Shown here in pieces: positions 26,811 to 36,128 of a stretch of 64,000 nucleotides of DNA. The notes below the pieces were generated by a model, which saw only the letters and a list, made by a program, of their open reading frames with translations, was not told the DNA's origin and did not search any database. A program made the translations under genes and the position numbers. Within the stretch, counting starts at the first letter, position 1. Every line of letters starts with the position of its first letter. Origin of the DNA: Xenophilus aerolatus (GTDB lineage: Bacteria; Pseudomonadota; Gammaproteobacteria; Burkholderiales; Burkholderiaceae_C); NCBI GenBank assembly GCA_030418545.1, contig QAIB01000005.1, forward strand, positions 248,001 to 312,000. The letters are read 5' to 3'.

Positions 26811-28256
26811 CTAGACGGCGCACTGCCAGCCCGGCAGCGTGGGGAGTTCGGGATGGTGGAGGTACAGGCGCCCCGCGTAGAGGAAGGCCTGCGTCGTCCA
26901 GGGGCGGCTCAGGCGCGCCGCGAAAAAGGGCGCGGTGGCTTCGACACCGGCCAGTTCGAAGGTCGTCAGGTAGCTTTCCTTCGTGCCGAAGCCGCTGCTC
27001 ACGCGGCGCGGATCCTCCAGGCGCGCGCGCAGCGTCGCGGAGGTGGTGGTCGAGGCCAGCAGGCTCGTGCCGCGGTCCCTGGCCGCGCTCCCGTCGTCGT
27101 CGTCGCCGTTGTCGTCGCCGGCCGGCTCCAGCAAGACCAGACCGGCCGTACCCAGCTGCACCGACACGACCCGCCCGCCCTGCGCGTCGCGCAGGAAGCA
27201 GGGCTGCCAGAGATGGCCGGCGGCCAGGCCCGGGCTGCCCAGGTCGAAGCGCGGCGAGACGCCTGCCGGCCAGGGGAGGAAAGACACCGCCTCGGCCGGC
27301 CCGGCCGGCTCGGCCCGCACCAGCAGCTGGCCGCGCGAGCCCATCCAGACGATGTGCTGCGGGTCGGCCACCGGCCGCAGCCAGCGGTGGGCCGCCGGGT
27401 CCAGGCCGCTCACCGGCATCCGCTCCAGGGACAGGTCATCGGGCCGGACGGCCTGCACGAACACCACCCCGTCGCGATCGATCATCGGCACGTGCAACCG
27501 TCCGCGCCACAGCACCGGCGCGCCGACGCAGGCCGACCCCAGGATGTGCACGTCGCAGCGCCCGGCCAGGAGGTTGATGCCGAGCACGGCCAGCCCGTCG
27601 TCGCTGGGCAGGAAGAGCTGCAGCGTGCCCTCGTGCTCCAGCGCCGCGAGGGACCAGGCATCCTCGCCCAGCGAACTGGGGCCCAGCCGGGCGTCGCCGA
27701 GCGGTGTCAACTCGGCCCAGCGGCGGGAGTGGGGCAGCCATTGGCGCAGCACCCCGCGCGCGACCTCCAGCGCGACCAGGCGCGATTCGCAGGCCGAGAA
27801 CGCCGCGACGATGAAGTGGCACGGGCCTTCGCAGGGCAGGGGAAGTTCGTCGTCGGGGTCGGCGTCGGGCGTGAGGCCGCCGCGCAGCGACAGCCGCGCG
27901 GAAGTGAGGCGCAGGCCCTGCAGCCGCTGCGCGCCGCCGCGTTCGCCCCCGAAGGGCGGCAACCAGACGTCGGAGCCCAGGTGCGGTGCAGCTGCGAGCG
28001 GGTGCCCGGTGGCGGGCGAATAGCGGAACTCGCCGGGGAAGAGCGCCAGCGGTCGGCCGACGCAGTCCGCCGGGTCATGGCTGAGCCGTGCGCCGACCAG
28101 GCCGGCCCAGTCCAGCGGATGGACCGCGGCACTCGCCGTGCCGAGTTGGCGATAGCCCAGCAATTCGAACACGCCCGTGGCCGGATCGCGCGCCCAGAGC
28201 TGATCCCCCAAGTCCCAGGACTCGTTCTCCCGCTCCGACAGCATCGTCGTGGCCAT
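26811..28256 (-). CDS. Large soluble protein of unknown function, possibly propeller-like
   Basis: A 481-residue protein without signal peptide or membrane segment. It is rich in short beta-strand-like stretches repeating patterns such as GAPVLWRGRLHVPM, HIVWMGSRGQLLVR and AFLYAGRLYLHHPE, which suggests repeated blades, though I cannot assign a named family. A polyacidic loop (DDNGDDDDG) lies near residue 380. It is first in a compact operon with the zinc-ribbon membrane protein and the TAXI binding protein. Composition fits the genome, so recent transfer is not indicated. Function unknown. Confidence 0.72.
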   Translation of the reverse strand: MATTMLSERENESWDLGDQLWARDPATGVFELLGYRQLGTASAAVHPLDWAGLVGARLSHDPADCVGRPLALFPGEFRYSPATGHPLAAAPHLGSDVWLPPFGGERGGAQRLQGLRLTSARLSLRGGLTPDADPDDELPLPCEGPCHFIVAAFSACESRLVALEVARGVLRQWLPHSRRWAELTPLGDARLGPSSLGEDAWSLAALEHEGTLQLFLPSDDGLAVLGINLLAGRCDVHILGSACVGAPVLWRGRLHVPMIDRDGVVFVQAVRPDDLSLERMPVSGLDPAAHRWLRPVADPQHIVWMGSRGQLLVRAEPAGPAEAVSFLPWPAGVSPRFDLGSPGLAAGHLWQPCFLRDAQGGRVVSVQLGTAGLVLLEPAGDDNGDDDDGSAARDRGTSLLASTTTSATLRARLEDPRRVSSGFGTKESYLTTFELAGVEATAPFFAARLSRPWTTQAFLYAGRLYLHHPELPTLPGWQCAV

Positions 28257-28344
28257 TGGGCCAGTCTAATACGTTCGTTTTCATTCCGGGTGCATAAAAA
28301 GGGCGAGGCACCCGTCCCGTTGCGTCGCCGGCACGCGGCGAACG

Positions 28345-28833
28345 CTACAGGTAGATCTTCTGCAGCAGGCGGATCAGCGTCTCCCGCTCGCGGGCCGAAA
28401 GCTTGCTGCTGGCCTCCGCCTCGAGCTCGATCACGGCGCGTTCGGCTTCCTTGACCAGCGCTTCGCCGGCGGGCGTGAGGTGCAGGCCCACCGCGCGGCC
28501 GTCGAAGGGGTGCGGCTTGCGCTCGATCAGGCCGCGGCGGTCCATCGCGGCGACGATGTTGACGAAATTGGGCGGCAGGATGTCGAGCTTGGCGCACAGC
28601 TGGCGCGAGGTGGCGCCGGGGTTGTGGGCCAGCAGCGACAGCACCGAGAAATCGACCGGCTTGAGCCCGTAGGCCGCCATGCGTTCGGCGAACACGGCAC
28701 CGATGACCAGGAACGCGCGCCGGGTGTTGTAGCCGACCAGGCTTTCGAGCACGTGGCTGTCGAGGCGGTCGTTGCCGGAATCGGCGGAGGCGGGCTTGGC
28801 GCGGCTGCGCAGGCGAGAGGTCGTCGAGGCCAT
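28345..28833 (-). CDS. MarR-family regulator, probably of hydroxycinnamate catabolism
   Basis: A 162-residue MarR regulator. The winged helix is ATSRQLCAKLDILPPNFVNIV with the wing around RRGLIERKPHPFDGRAVGL, followed by LTPAGEALVKEAE. The ATG at 28833 is chosen; a TTG three codons earlier is possible. It lies at the 3' end of a catabolic operon that includes feruloyl-CoA synthase. In other bacteria MarR proteins (FerC, CouR, HcaR types) repress such operons and respond to the CoA thioester, so the same role is inferred here. A candidate operator lies at 36939-36961. Confidence 0.88.
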   Translation of the reverse strand: MASTTSRLRSRAKPASADSGNDRLDSHVLESLVGYNTRRAFLVIGAVFAERMAAYGLKPVDFSVLSLLAHNPGATSRQLCAKLDILPPNFVNIVAAMDRRGLIERKPHPFDGRAVGLHLTPAGEALVKEAERAVIELEAEASSKLSARERETLIRLLQKIYL

Positions 28834-28894
28834 TGGCGCCAAGCCTACCCCAGCGCGGCACAGCCGGGCGCAGGGAACATCCCTGTCGGCCGGA

Positions 28895-30604
28895 TCATGC
28901 CGCCACGGGGGCGATGACCGCCTCGCAGGCCTTCTTGACGATGCCTGCGCGCATTTCGAACTCGGGCAGCACCCAGCGGCGGAAGGCCGCCGCGCTGGCG
29001 GCCTGCGCGGCGGTGGCGCCGGGCGCGGCCTCGATGCGGCACCAGGCCCAGGCGAGCATCGCCAGCATCACGATGCGCAGGTAATCGTCGGCCACCTCGT
29101 AGGGCAGGCGCGGCGCGGCCTGTGCGGCCATCGCGAGCTGCGTGGTGAGGTAGCGCAGTTGGGCGAAGCGGCGCTGCGCGTCGGCATCGCTGTCGCGCGA
29201 GGCGTCCAGCTCGTCGCGCAGCGCGAGCAGCGTGCGGGCGAAGCCGGCGCCCGCATCGGGCAGCACCTTGCGCACCAGCAGGTCGATGGCCTGGATCTCG
29301 TTGGTGCCCTCGTAGATCATGGTGACGCGCGCATCGCGCACGACCTGCTCGATGCCCCACTCGCGCACGTAGCCGTGGCCGCCGAAGACCTGCAGGCAGG
29401 CGCTCGCGCCCTCGAAGGCCTGCTGCGTGCACGCGGCCTTGAGGACCGGCGTGACATAGCTGCACCACTGCTGCGCGGCCGCGCGCGCCTTGGCATCGGA
29501 ATGGTGGCGCGCCAAGTCGAGCTGCAGCCCGGTGCGGTAGGCGATGAGGCGCGCCCCATCGATCCAGGCGCGCTGGGTGTCGAGGATGCGGGCGATGGCG
29601 GGGTGTTCGGCGATGAGGCTGGCCTCGGTGCCGACCGCACCTGGCGCCTTCATTTGTCGACGCTCGTCGGCGTACGCGCGTGCCTTCTGCCACGCGGCAT
29701 CGAGCAGCCCGATGCCCTGCAGCGCCACATGCAGCCGGGCCGAGTTCATCATCACGAACATGGCCGCCAGGCCCTGGCCGGGCTCGCCCACCAGCCAGCC
29801 GGTCGCGCCGTCGAAGCGCATCACGCAGGTGGGGCTGCCGTGCAGGCCCATCTTCTCCTCGATGCGTTCGCAGTGGACGGCGTTGCGCGTGCCGTCGTCC
29901 AGCACCTTGGGCGCCAGCACCAGCGACAGGCCCTTGGGCCCGGGCGGAGCATCGGGCAGGCGGCACAGCACCAGGTGCACGATGTTGTCGGTGAGGTCGT
30001 GCTCGCCGCCGGAGATGAAGATCTTGCTGCCGTCGAGGCGCACGCTGCCATCCGCCTGTGGCACGGCCTTGGTGCGCACGCGGCCCAGGTCGCTGCCCGC
30101 ATGCGCCTCGGTCAGGCACATGGTGGCCAGCCATTCGCCGCTGGCGATCTTCGGCAGGTAGCGGGCCTTCAGCGCGTCGCTGCCGTGGTGGCGCAGGCAT
30201 TCGTAGGCGCCGTGCAGCAGCCCGGGCGCCATGGTGAAGCCGTGGTTGGCGGCGGCCAGCCATTCGTAGAGCACCGCCTCGAGCACGGCCGGCAGGCCCT
30301 GGCCGCCGTCTTCGGACGCGGCCGAGAGGGCGGGCCAGCCGGCCTGCCAGAAGGCACGGTACGCGTCGGCGAAGCCGTGCGGGGTGGCGACGCGGCCGGC
30401 CTCGAAGCGGCAGCCGGTCTCGTCGCCCGTGCGGTTCAGCGGCGCGATCACCTCGGCGACGAACTTGCCCGCTTCCTCCAGCACCTGGGCCTGCAACTCG
30501 GCATCGGCCTCGGCGAAGGGCGGCAGCGCCTGCAACTGCGCCGGCGCACCGAGCACGCCGTGGAGCAGGGACAGGATGTCGTCGGGGCGGGGCTGGTAGT
30601 CCAT
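28895..30604 (-). CDS. Acyl-CoA dehydrogenase
   Basis: A 569-residue FAD-dependent acyl-CoA dehydrogenase. FAD/substrate motifs appear as ATMCLTEAHAGSDLG and KIFISGGEHD, and the catalytic Glu is in MIYEGTNEIQAIDLL near residue 430. The long form (about 570-600 residues with a C-terminal helical extension) is the type seen in aromatic side-chain or medium-chain acyl-CoA metabolism rather than the 380-residue short forms. It is downstream of the tannase, Bug, SDR, feruloyl-CoA synthase and crotonase genes in one direction, separated from the tannase gene by a dispersed repeat copy. Confidence 0.92.
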   Translation of the reverse strand: MDYQPRPDDILSLLHGVLGAPAQLQALPPFAEADAELQAQVLEEAGKFVAEVIAPLNRTGDETGCRFEAGRVATPHGFADAYRAFWQAGWPALSAASEDGGQGLPAVLEAVLYEWLAAANHGFTMAPGLLHGAYECLRHHGSDALKARYLPKIASGEWLATMCLTEAHAGSDLGRVRTKAVPQADGSVRLDGSKIFISGGEHDLTDNIVHLVLCRLPDAPPGPKGLSLVLAPKVLDDGTRNAVHCERIEEKMGLHGSPTCVMRFDGATGWLVGEPGQGLAAMFVMMNSARLHVALQGIGLLDAAWQKARAYADERRQMKAPGAVGTEASLIAEHPAIARILDTQRAWIDGARLIAYRTGLQLDLARHHSDAKARAAAQQWCSYVTPVLKAACTQQAFEGASACLQVFGGHGYVREWGIEQVVRDARVTMIYEGTNEIQAIDLLVRKVLPDAGAGFARTLLALRDELDASRDSDADAQRRFAQLRYLTTQLAMAAQAAPRLPYEVADDYLRIVMLAMLAWAWCRIEAAPGATAAQAASAAAFRRWVLPEFEMRAGIVKKACEAVIAPVAA

Positions 30605-30608
30605 GGAA

Positions 30609-30671
30609 TGCTACTGATTTGATAGCTGCCCGCGCCCGTATGACGGGCGCTGCAGGCCGATTCGGCTCGAA
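30609..30671 (+). repeat. 63-bp dispersed repeat, copy 2
   Basis: Starts TGCTACTGATTTGATAGCTG and ends TTCGGCTCGAA. It fills nearly all of the 70-bp gap between the acyl-CoA dehydrogenase start and the tannase stop, inside an operon running on the other strand. Confidence 0.75.
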
Positions 30672-30674
30672 TAA

Positions 30675-32387
30675 CTAGGGCGTTGTGCAGGCAAAGCTCT
30701 CGGCCCGCTCGACGTCGCCACCGCGCCAGCGTGCCACCTGCGGGAAGGGGCACAGCGGCCGGCTGCGTTGCGGCGACCAGCTGGCCGGCACCTCGGGGTT
30801 GGGCACCGGCGTGCCGGCGCCGCGCGCGCGGGCCGTCACGGCGACAGGCGCCTGTCCTTGCTCGACCCAGGCGACCAGCGGCGAGAGCAGGTCGAACTGG
30901 TCCGTGGCCGGGCCGCCGCGGCAGTGGTTCATGGCGGGCACCGGGTAGTAGCGCGCGAAGCCTGCGGCCTGGCCGCGCTGTGTGGCGTCCAGCTCGCTCC
31001 ACCAGCGCGCCGTGTCCGAGGCCGAGAACACGCCGTCGCCGGTGCCGTGGTAGACGATCATCTTGGCGCCGCGGTTGCGCAGCGCCGACAGGTCGCCGGC
31101 CGGCGGCCGCATGAAGTCGAGCGCCGAGGTTCGGTAGGTGCCGTCGGTGGCGGCGATGCGCGGCGCGTCGCGGTCCATGTCGAAGCCGAGTGCGAAGGGC
31201 AGCCCCTGCGCCCGGTCGGCCAAGGGCGGCGTGCTGAAGATGAAGGCCACCGCGGCCGCGTCACGTGTGCCGGGCGAGGCGAACTTCCAGTCGCGCCAGT
31301 CAGCGCCCGAGAGTCCCGGGTCGAAGGGGAAGGCGCTGTACAGCGCCTGGCCGCGGCTGTCGCGCGCACCGGCGAACACGCGCGCGAGCGTGTCCTTCTG
31401 GGCCGGGGTGAGGCACTGGCCGTTGCGTTCGCCGCTGCAGGCCGGCACGTCGCGCGCGATGTCGAACTGCTTCTGGCAGGCCTGCACGTCGCCGACGATG
31501 CCGTCGGCCACGCCGTCGAGTGCATCGCAGCGCGCACGGATGCGCTCGGCCACGAGCGCGAGTTCCTGCGGCGTGAAGGCGCTCTGCAGGTCGGGTTGCC
31601 CTGCCGGCGTGCGGCCCGTCGCGATCTTCGCGTACTGCTGCGCACCCCACAGCTGCGCCACGGCGGCGCGCGGCAGCTGGAAGCCGGGGTTGCCGGCCAG
31701 CACGCCGTCGTACTCGCCCGGCAGCCGTGCGGCAGCGACCATGGCGTGGCGTCCGCCGTTGGAGCAGCCGGCGATGTACGAACGGTCCGGGCCGCGCCCG
31801 TAGGCCGAGGCGATGAGCTGCTTGGCCACCGGCGTGAGCTGCGCGACGGCGTTGTAGCCGTAGTCCAGTCGCGCCTGCGGGTCGAGGCCGAAGCGCGGGT
31901 TCTGCGCGCCGCTGTGGCCGGCGTCGGAGCTCACCACGGCAAAGCCCTGCTGCAGGGCGGTGTGCGTCGGCCCGCCGCCACCGATCTGCCCCATGGCCGG
32001 CACCACGGCACCGTCGAGCCCGCCGTTGACCTGGTGCAGGAAGCGGCCGTTCCAGGCCTCGGGCAGGCGCAGCTCGAAGCCGATCGCGTAGCGCTGGCCG
32101 TCGACCGGGCTGGTGCGCTCGTTGAGCTCGCCCTGGACCAGGCAGTGGCCCGGCACCGCGACCGCGGCACCGCCGGCCTGCACCGTGCCCGCCGCCACGG
32201 GCTCGACGCGCGTCAGCCGCGTGCCGGCGGGCAAGGCGCCGCGCGCGAGGTCGGCGCAATGCTGCAGCGTGCCCGGCTGGGCCGCAGCCAGGCGCGGCAG
32301 GCTCGCCCCGGCATCGGGACGGCCGCCGCAGGCGGCCAACGCCAGGGCAGCCCCGGCCGCCAGGGTGGTGCGGAGCGCGGCGCCCAT
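30675..32387 (-). CDS. Tannase/feruloyl esterase family lipoprotein
   Basis: A 570-residue exported alpha/beta-hydrolase of the tannase/feruloyl esterase family, predicted to release hydroxycinnamates or gallate from esters. The N terminus has a lipoprotein signal, TTLAAGAALALAACGG, with lipobox LAAC. The family's CS-D-HC arrangement is visible: Cys208-Ser209 in AGCSNGGRHA and His488-Cys489 in MNHCRGG, the two cysteines forming the disulfide that links nucleophile and base. It is encoded 5 bp after a Bug binding protein. Together with feruloyl-CoA synthase this suggests use of plant cell-wall esters, with the esterase acting outside the cytoplasm. Confidence 0.9.
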   Translation of the reverse strand: MGAALRTTLAAGAALALAACGGRPDAGASLPRLAAAQPGTLQHCADLARGALPAGTRLTRVEPVAAGTVQAGGAAVAVPGHCLVQGELNERTSPVDGQRYAIGFELRLPEAWNGRFLHQVNGGLDGAVVPAMGQIGGGGPTHTALQQGFAVVSSDAGHSGAQNPRFGLDPQARLDYGYNAVAQLTPVAKQLIASAYGRGPDRSYIAGCSNGGRHAMVAAARLPGEYDGVLAGNPGFQLPRAAVAQLWGAQQYAKIATGRTPAGQPDLQSAFTPQELALVAERIRARCDALDGVADGIVGDVQACQKQFDIARDVPACSGERNGQCLTPAQKDTLARVFAGARDSRGQALYSAFPFDPGLSGADWRDWKFASPGTRDAAAVAFIFSTPPLADRAQGLPFALGFDMDRDAPRIAATDGTYRTSALDFMRPPAGDLSALRNRGAKMIVYHGTGDGVFSASDTARWWSELDATQRGQAAGFARYYPVPAMNHCRGGPATDQFDLLSPLVAWVEQGQAPVAVTARARGAGTPVPNPEVPASWSPQRSRPLCPFPQVARWRGGDVERAESFACTTP

Positions 32388-32392
32388 GGCGG

Positions 32393-33379
32393 TCAGGACT
32401 CTGCAGTGAAGCCGATCTGCTTGACCAGGGGTCCCCAGCGGTCGTACTCGGCCTTCTGGTCGGCCGCCATCTCCTGCGCCGTGCTGCCGTGGGCCACCAG
32501 GCCCACCAGCGCCAGCGAATCGATGACCGATTTGTCCTTGAGCGCCGCGGTGATCGCCGCGTTGGCCGAGGCGATGGTGGCGGCGGGCGTTTTGGCCGGC
32601 GCGTAGAAGCCGAACCATTCCTCCGAGGTCACGTCGGGATAGCCCAACTCGGTGAAGGTCGGCACGTCGGGCAGGTAGGGCGAGCGCTTCTTGCCCGAGG
32701 TGGCGAGCACGCGAACGCGGCCGTTCTTCATGTACTGCAGGTAGTCGCCGCTGGGGTTCATGGCCGCGGCGATCTGGCCGCCCACCAGGTCGGTGATGCT
32801 GGGCACCGTGCCGCGGTAGGGCACGTGCTTGAGTTCGACGCCCGAGCGCAGGCCCAGCAGCGCGCCCAGCAGGTGCGGCATCGAGCCGGCACCGGGCGAG
32901 CCGTAGCTGGCCTGGCCCGGGTTGGCCTTGGCCCAGGCGAGGAAGTCCTTCAGCGTCTTCACTTCGGCCGGCACCGCCGGGCCCACGGCCAGGCCGTGGA
33001 ACATGATGGCGCCGATGGAGACCTGCGTGACGTCCTCGGGTTTGTAGGCGAGCTTGGGGTAGATGTACGGGTACACCGAGAGGGCCGACACCGGCGCCAG
33101 CGTGAGCACCGAGCCGTCGGCGGGCGAGTTCTTCAGCGTCTCGACCGCGATGCGGCCGCCGGCGCCGGGCTTGTTCTCGACGAAGGCGCCCTTGGCGTAG
33201 GGCGTGCCGGCGATCTTCTCGGCCACGCGGCGCGCCACGCTGTCGCCGGCGCTGCCGGCCGGAAAGCCGTACATGATCTTGACCTGCTCGATGGCCTGCG
33301 CGAAGGCGCTCAGGGGCGCAAGGGCACCCAGTGCGGCGGCGCCGCCGAGCGTGTGGAGGAACTGACGACGGTGTTGCAT
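32393..33379 (-). CDS. Bug-family tripartite tricarboxylate transporter receptor
   Basis: A 328-residue periplasmic receptor of the Bug/TctC family. The signal peptide starts MQHRRQFLHTLGGAAALG with an RR pair, so export may be Tat-like or Sec. The ligand regions are visible as FPAGSAGDSVARRVA, VENKPGAGGRIAVETL, and the second motif YGSPGAGSMPHLLG followed by HVPYRGTVPSITDLVGG. It is embedded in the hydroxycinnamate operon but no TctA/TctB permease is next to it, whereas the tctBA pair at 3.4-5.3 kb lacks a receptor. The ligand may be a phenylpropanoid acid. Confidence 0.92.
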   Translation of the reverse strand: MQHRRQFLHTLGGAAALGALAPLSAFAQAIEQVKIMYGFPAGSAGDSVARRVAEKIAGTPYAKGAFVENKPGAGGRIAVETLKNSPADGSVLTLAPVSALSVYPYIYPKLAYKPEDVTQVSIGAIMFHGLAVGPAVPAEVKTLKDFLAWAKANPGQASYGSPGAGSMPHLLGALLGLRSGVELKHVPYRGTVPSITDLVGGQIAAAMNPSGDYLQYMKNGRVRVLATSGKKRSPYLPDVPTFTELGYPDVTSEEWFGFYAPAKTPAATIASANAAITAALKDKSVIDSLALVGLVAHGSTAQEMAADQKAEYDRWGPLVKQIGFTAES

Positions 33380-33408
33380 GGTGGTCTCCTTGGGAATCGG
33401 GTTGGGGG

Positions 33409-34173
33409 TCAGCGGGGGGCCATGCGCAGGGCGCCGTCCAGGCGGATGACTTCGCCGTTGAGGTGGCCGTTGGTCACGATGTGGCAGGCCAGCTCGGCGA
33501 ACTCCGAGGGCTTGCCCAGGCGCGGCGGGAAGGGGATCGACGCCGCCAGCGACTGCTGCACCGGCTCGGGCAGCTCCAGCAGGAGCGGCGTGGCGAAGAT
33601 GCCGGGCGCCACCGTGCACACGCGGATGCCGTGCTGCGCCAGGTCGCGCGCCATCGGCAGCGTCATGCCCACCAGCCCGCCCTTGGACGCGCTGTAGGCC
33701 TGCTGGCCCACCTGCCCGTCGAAGGCCGCGACCGAGGCGGTGAACATCATCACGCCGCGCTCGCCGCCCTCGGTCGGTTCCAGCTTCGCGCAGCGCGCCG
33801 CGAACAGGCGGCTCATGTTGTAGGTGCCCAGCAGGTTGACGCGGATGACGCGCTCGAAATCCTCCAGCGGCGCCGCGCTGCCGTCCTTGCCGACGATGCG
33901 CTTGGCGCTGCCGATGCCGGCCACGTTCATCAGGATGCGCGCCGGGCCGTGCGCCGCTTCGGCACCGGCCAGCGCCGCTTCGACGCTGGCGGTGTCGGTG
34001 ATGTCGCAGGCGAAGGCCGCGCCGCCGATGTCGGCCGCCACCTTCTTCGCCTGATCGATGTTGCGGTCGAGCACCGCCACCTTCGCGCCCAGGCGCGCCA
34101 GTTCGCGTGCGGTGGCCTCGCCCAGGCCCGACGCGCCGCCGGTCACGAGTGCGCTTTGTCCTTCGATCTTCAT
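33409..34173 (-). CDS. SDR-family 3-hydroxyacyl-CoA dehydrogenase-like protein
   Basis: A 254-residue short-chain dehydrogenase similar to type II 3-hydroxyacyl-CoA dehydrogenase (HSD10). TGGASGLGEATARELA is the NAD-binding motif, VAVLDRNIDQA suggests NAD rather than NADP, and YSASKGGLVGMTLPMARDLA carries the catalytic Tyr and Lys. The C-terminal RLGKPSEFAELACHIV and LDGALRMAPR are typical of this branch. Within the operon it could oxidise the 3-hydroxyacyl-CoA formed by the crotonase, giving a beta-oxidation type of side-chain shortening. Confidence 0.9.
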   Translation of the reverse strand: MKIEGQSALVTGGASGLGEATARELARLGAKVAVLDRNIDQAKKVAADIGGAAFACDITDTASVEAALAGAEAAHGPARILMNVAGIGSAKRIVGKDGSAAPLEDFERVIRVNLLGTYNMSRLFAARCAKLEPTEGGERGVMMFTASVAAFDGQVGQQAYSASKGGLVGMTLPMARDLAQHGIRVCTVAPGIFATPLLLELPEPVQQSLAASIPFPPRLGKPSEFAELACHIVTNGHLNGEVIRLDGALRMAPR

Positions 34174-34201
34174 GCTGCTTGTCTCCTCGGAATGGATGGA
34201 C

Positions 34202-36097
34202 TCATTGCCATTGCGGCTTGAGGGTGAAGGGCAGGGTGTCGCCGTGCAGGGCCTGGACCTCGGCGTCGCGGTGCTTGAGCACGGCGCGCTGGTTGATCGA
34301 GCCCTTGTCGGTCACCTCGCCCTTGTCGATCGACGGCGGCTGCGACACCAGCGCCGCGCGGGCGATGCGGTTGGCACTGCCGGTGGCGTCGCCGGCCAGG
34401 CGGTCGATCACCTTCTGGAAGTGCTCCTGCACCTCGGCGCTCTCGAGCACGTCCTTCAGCGGCGCGCCGGCCGGCAGGCGCGACAGCTCGCGCACCGCCT
34501 GCGTCGGGAAGATCAGCGCGCCGACTTCCTTGAGGTTCAGGCCGGTGAGCACCACGTCCTGGATGTAGGGCGCGCCGAAGGCGATCACCTTGGCGCGCAG
34601 CGGACCCACGCTGACGAAGGTGCCGGTGGCGAGCTTGAAGTCCTCGGCGATGCGGCCGTCGAAGCGCAGGCCCAGGTGGATGTTCTCCGGGTCGATCCAG
34701 GTCACGGCGTCGCCGGTCTTGAAATAGCCTTCCTCGTCGAAGGCGTCGTGCGTGGCCTCGGGCATCCGCCAGTAGCCCGGCGTGACGTTCGGCCCGCGGT
34801 AGCGGATCTCGACCTTGCCGTCGGTGGGCACCAGCTTGACCTCCATGCCCGGCGTGGGCAGGCCCAGGTCGCCGGTCTGCACCTGGGGCCGCGTGATGTA
34901 CAGGCCGAAGGGGCCGGACTCGGTCATGCCCAGGCCGGTGCCCATGACCAGGCGCTCGCCGATCTCGGCCTCCTGGATGCGGTGCAACTGGTCCCACACG
35001 GCCTGCGGCAGGGCCGCGCCGGCGTAGAAGAACATGCGGCAGCGCGACAGCAGCTTCTTGCGCAGCACCGGGTCTTCTTCCATCGCCTGTGCGACGTATT
35101 CGAAGCCGGTCGGCACGTTGAAGTACACGGTGGGCGCGATCTCGCGCAGGTTGCGCAGCGTCTCGGCGATGCCGGCCGGCGTGGGCTTGCCGTCGTCGAT
35201 GTACAGCGTGCCGCCGTTGTCCAGCACGATGCCCACGTTGTGGTTGCCGCCGAAGGTGTGATTCCACGGCAGCCAGTCGACCAGCACCGGCGGCTCCTCG
35301 CCCAGCGCGGGGATGGAGGCGCGCAGCTGGGCCTGGTTGGCGCACCACATGCGGTGCGTGTTGACGACCGCCTTCGGGTTCTTGGTCGACCCCGAGGTGA
35401 AGAGGAACTTGGTGATCGTGCCCGGGTGCGTGGCGTGCATCGCCGTCTCGACCGCGGCCGTCGGCTCGGCCGCCAGCAGCTCCGACAGCGGCGTCACGCG
35501 GCGGCCCTCGAGCGCGCCGCCGCCCAGCACCACCTCGGTGTCGGCCGGCACGGTGGCGGCGATGGCGGCCGCATAGCGCGTGTCGGCGGCAAACACCAGC
35601 CCCGGCGTGAGCGTGGCCATGACGTGGCGCAGCTTCTCGTAGTCCTTGCTCACCAGCGAGTAGGGCGGCGAGACGGGGCAGTGCGGGATGCCGACGTAGA
35701 GGCAGCCCAGCGCCAGCAGCGCGTGCTCGATGCCGTTCTCGCTCAGGATCGCGACCGGCCGCTCGGCCGAGAGCCCGCGGTCGAGCAGCGCCTGTCCGAT
35801 GGCGCGCGCCTTGGCCAGCGCCTCGCGGTAGCTGACGCGCACCCAGTCGCCGGTGCTGCCGTCCGCATTGCGGGCGCGGCGGGCGATGAAAGTGCGCTCC
35901 GGTGCCATCGCGGCCCAGTACACCAGCCGGTCGGTCATGCGGTGGGCATGGGGGCCGAGCGGCGTCTCGGCCGCCAGGTACTGCACGCCGCCTTCGCCCT
36001 CGCGCAGCACGCCGCGCGTCACGCCGAAGGCCAGGGGCCGGTATTTGGGCGCAGCCGCCTGCGTGCGGCCGGCGGCCGCCATCGTTGTCTCCGTCAT
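34202..36097 (-). CDS. fcs: Feruloyl-CoA synthase
   Basis: A 631-residue AMP-forming acyl-CoA synthetase. The P-loop-like motif is FLFTSGSTKNPKAVVNTH, the A5 region MGTGLGMTESGP, and A7/A8 regions YFKTGDAVTWID and LRFDGRIAEDFKLATG. Length and sequence style match the feruloyl-CoA synthase group, which activates ferulate, caffeate or p-coumarate with ATP and CoA. It lies 28 bp upstream of the SDR gene and downstream of the crotonase gene, so one operon provides activation, hydration and oxidation. Exact acid specificity is not determinable. Confidence 0.9.
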   Translation of the reverse strand: MTETTMAAAGRTQAAAPKYRPLAFGVTRGVLREGEGGVQYLAAETPLGPHAHRMTDRLVYWAAMAPERTFIARRARNADGSTGDWVRVSYREALAKARAIGQALLDRGLSAERPVAILSENGIEHALLALGCLYVGIPHCPVSPPYSLVSKDYEKLRHVMATLTPGLVFAADTRYAAAIAATVPADTEVVLGGGALEGRRVTPLSELLAAEPTAAVETAMHATHPGTITKFLFTSGSTKNPKAVVNTHRMWCANQAQLRASIPALGEEPPVLVDWLPWNHTFGGNHNVGIVLDNGGTLYIDDGKPTPAGIAETLRNLREIAPTVYFNVPTGFEYVAQAMEEDPVLRKKLLSRCRMFFYAGAALPQAVWDQLHRIQEAEIGERLVMGTGLGMTESGPFGLYITRPQVQTGDLGLPTPGMEVKLVPTDGKVEIRYRGPNVTPGYWRMPEATHDAFDEEGYFKTGDAVTWIDPENIHLGLRFDGRIAEDFKLATGTFVSVGPLRAKVIAFGAPYIQDVVLTGLNLKEVGALIFPTQAVRELSRLPAGAPLKDVLESAEVQEHFQKVIDRLAGDATGSANRIARAALVSQPPSIDKGEVTDKGSINQRAVLKHRDAEVQALHGDTLPFTLKPQWQ

Positions 36098-36128
36098 GTC
36101 GATCTCCGTCGAGTGTTGGGTGCGAGCC

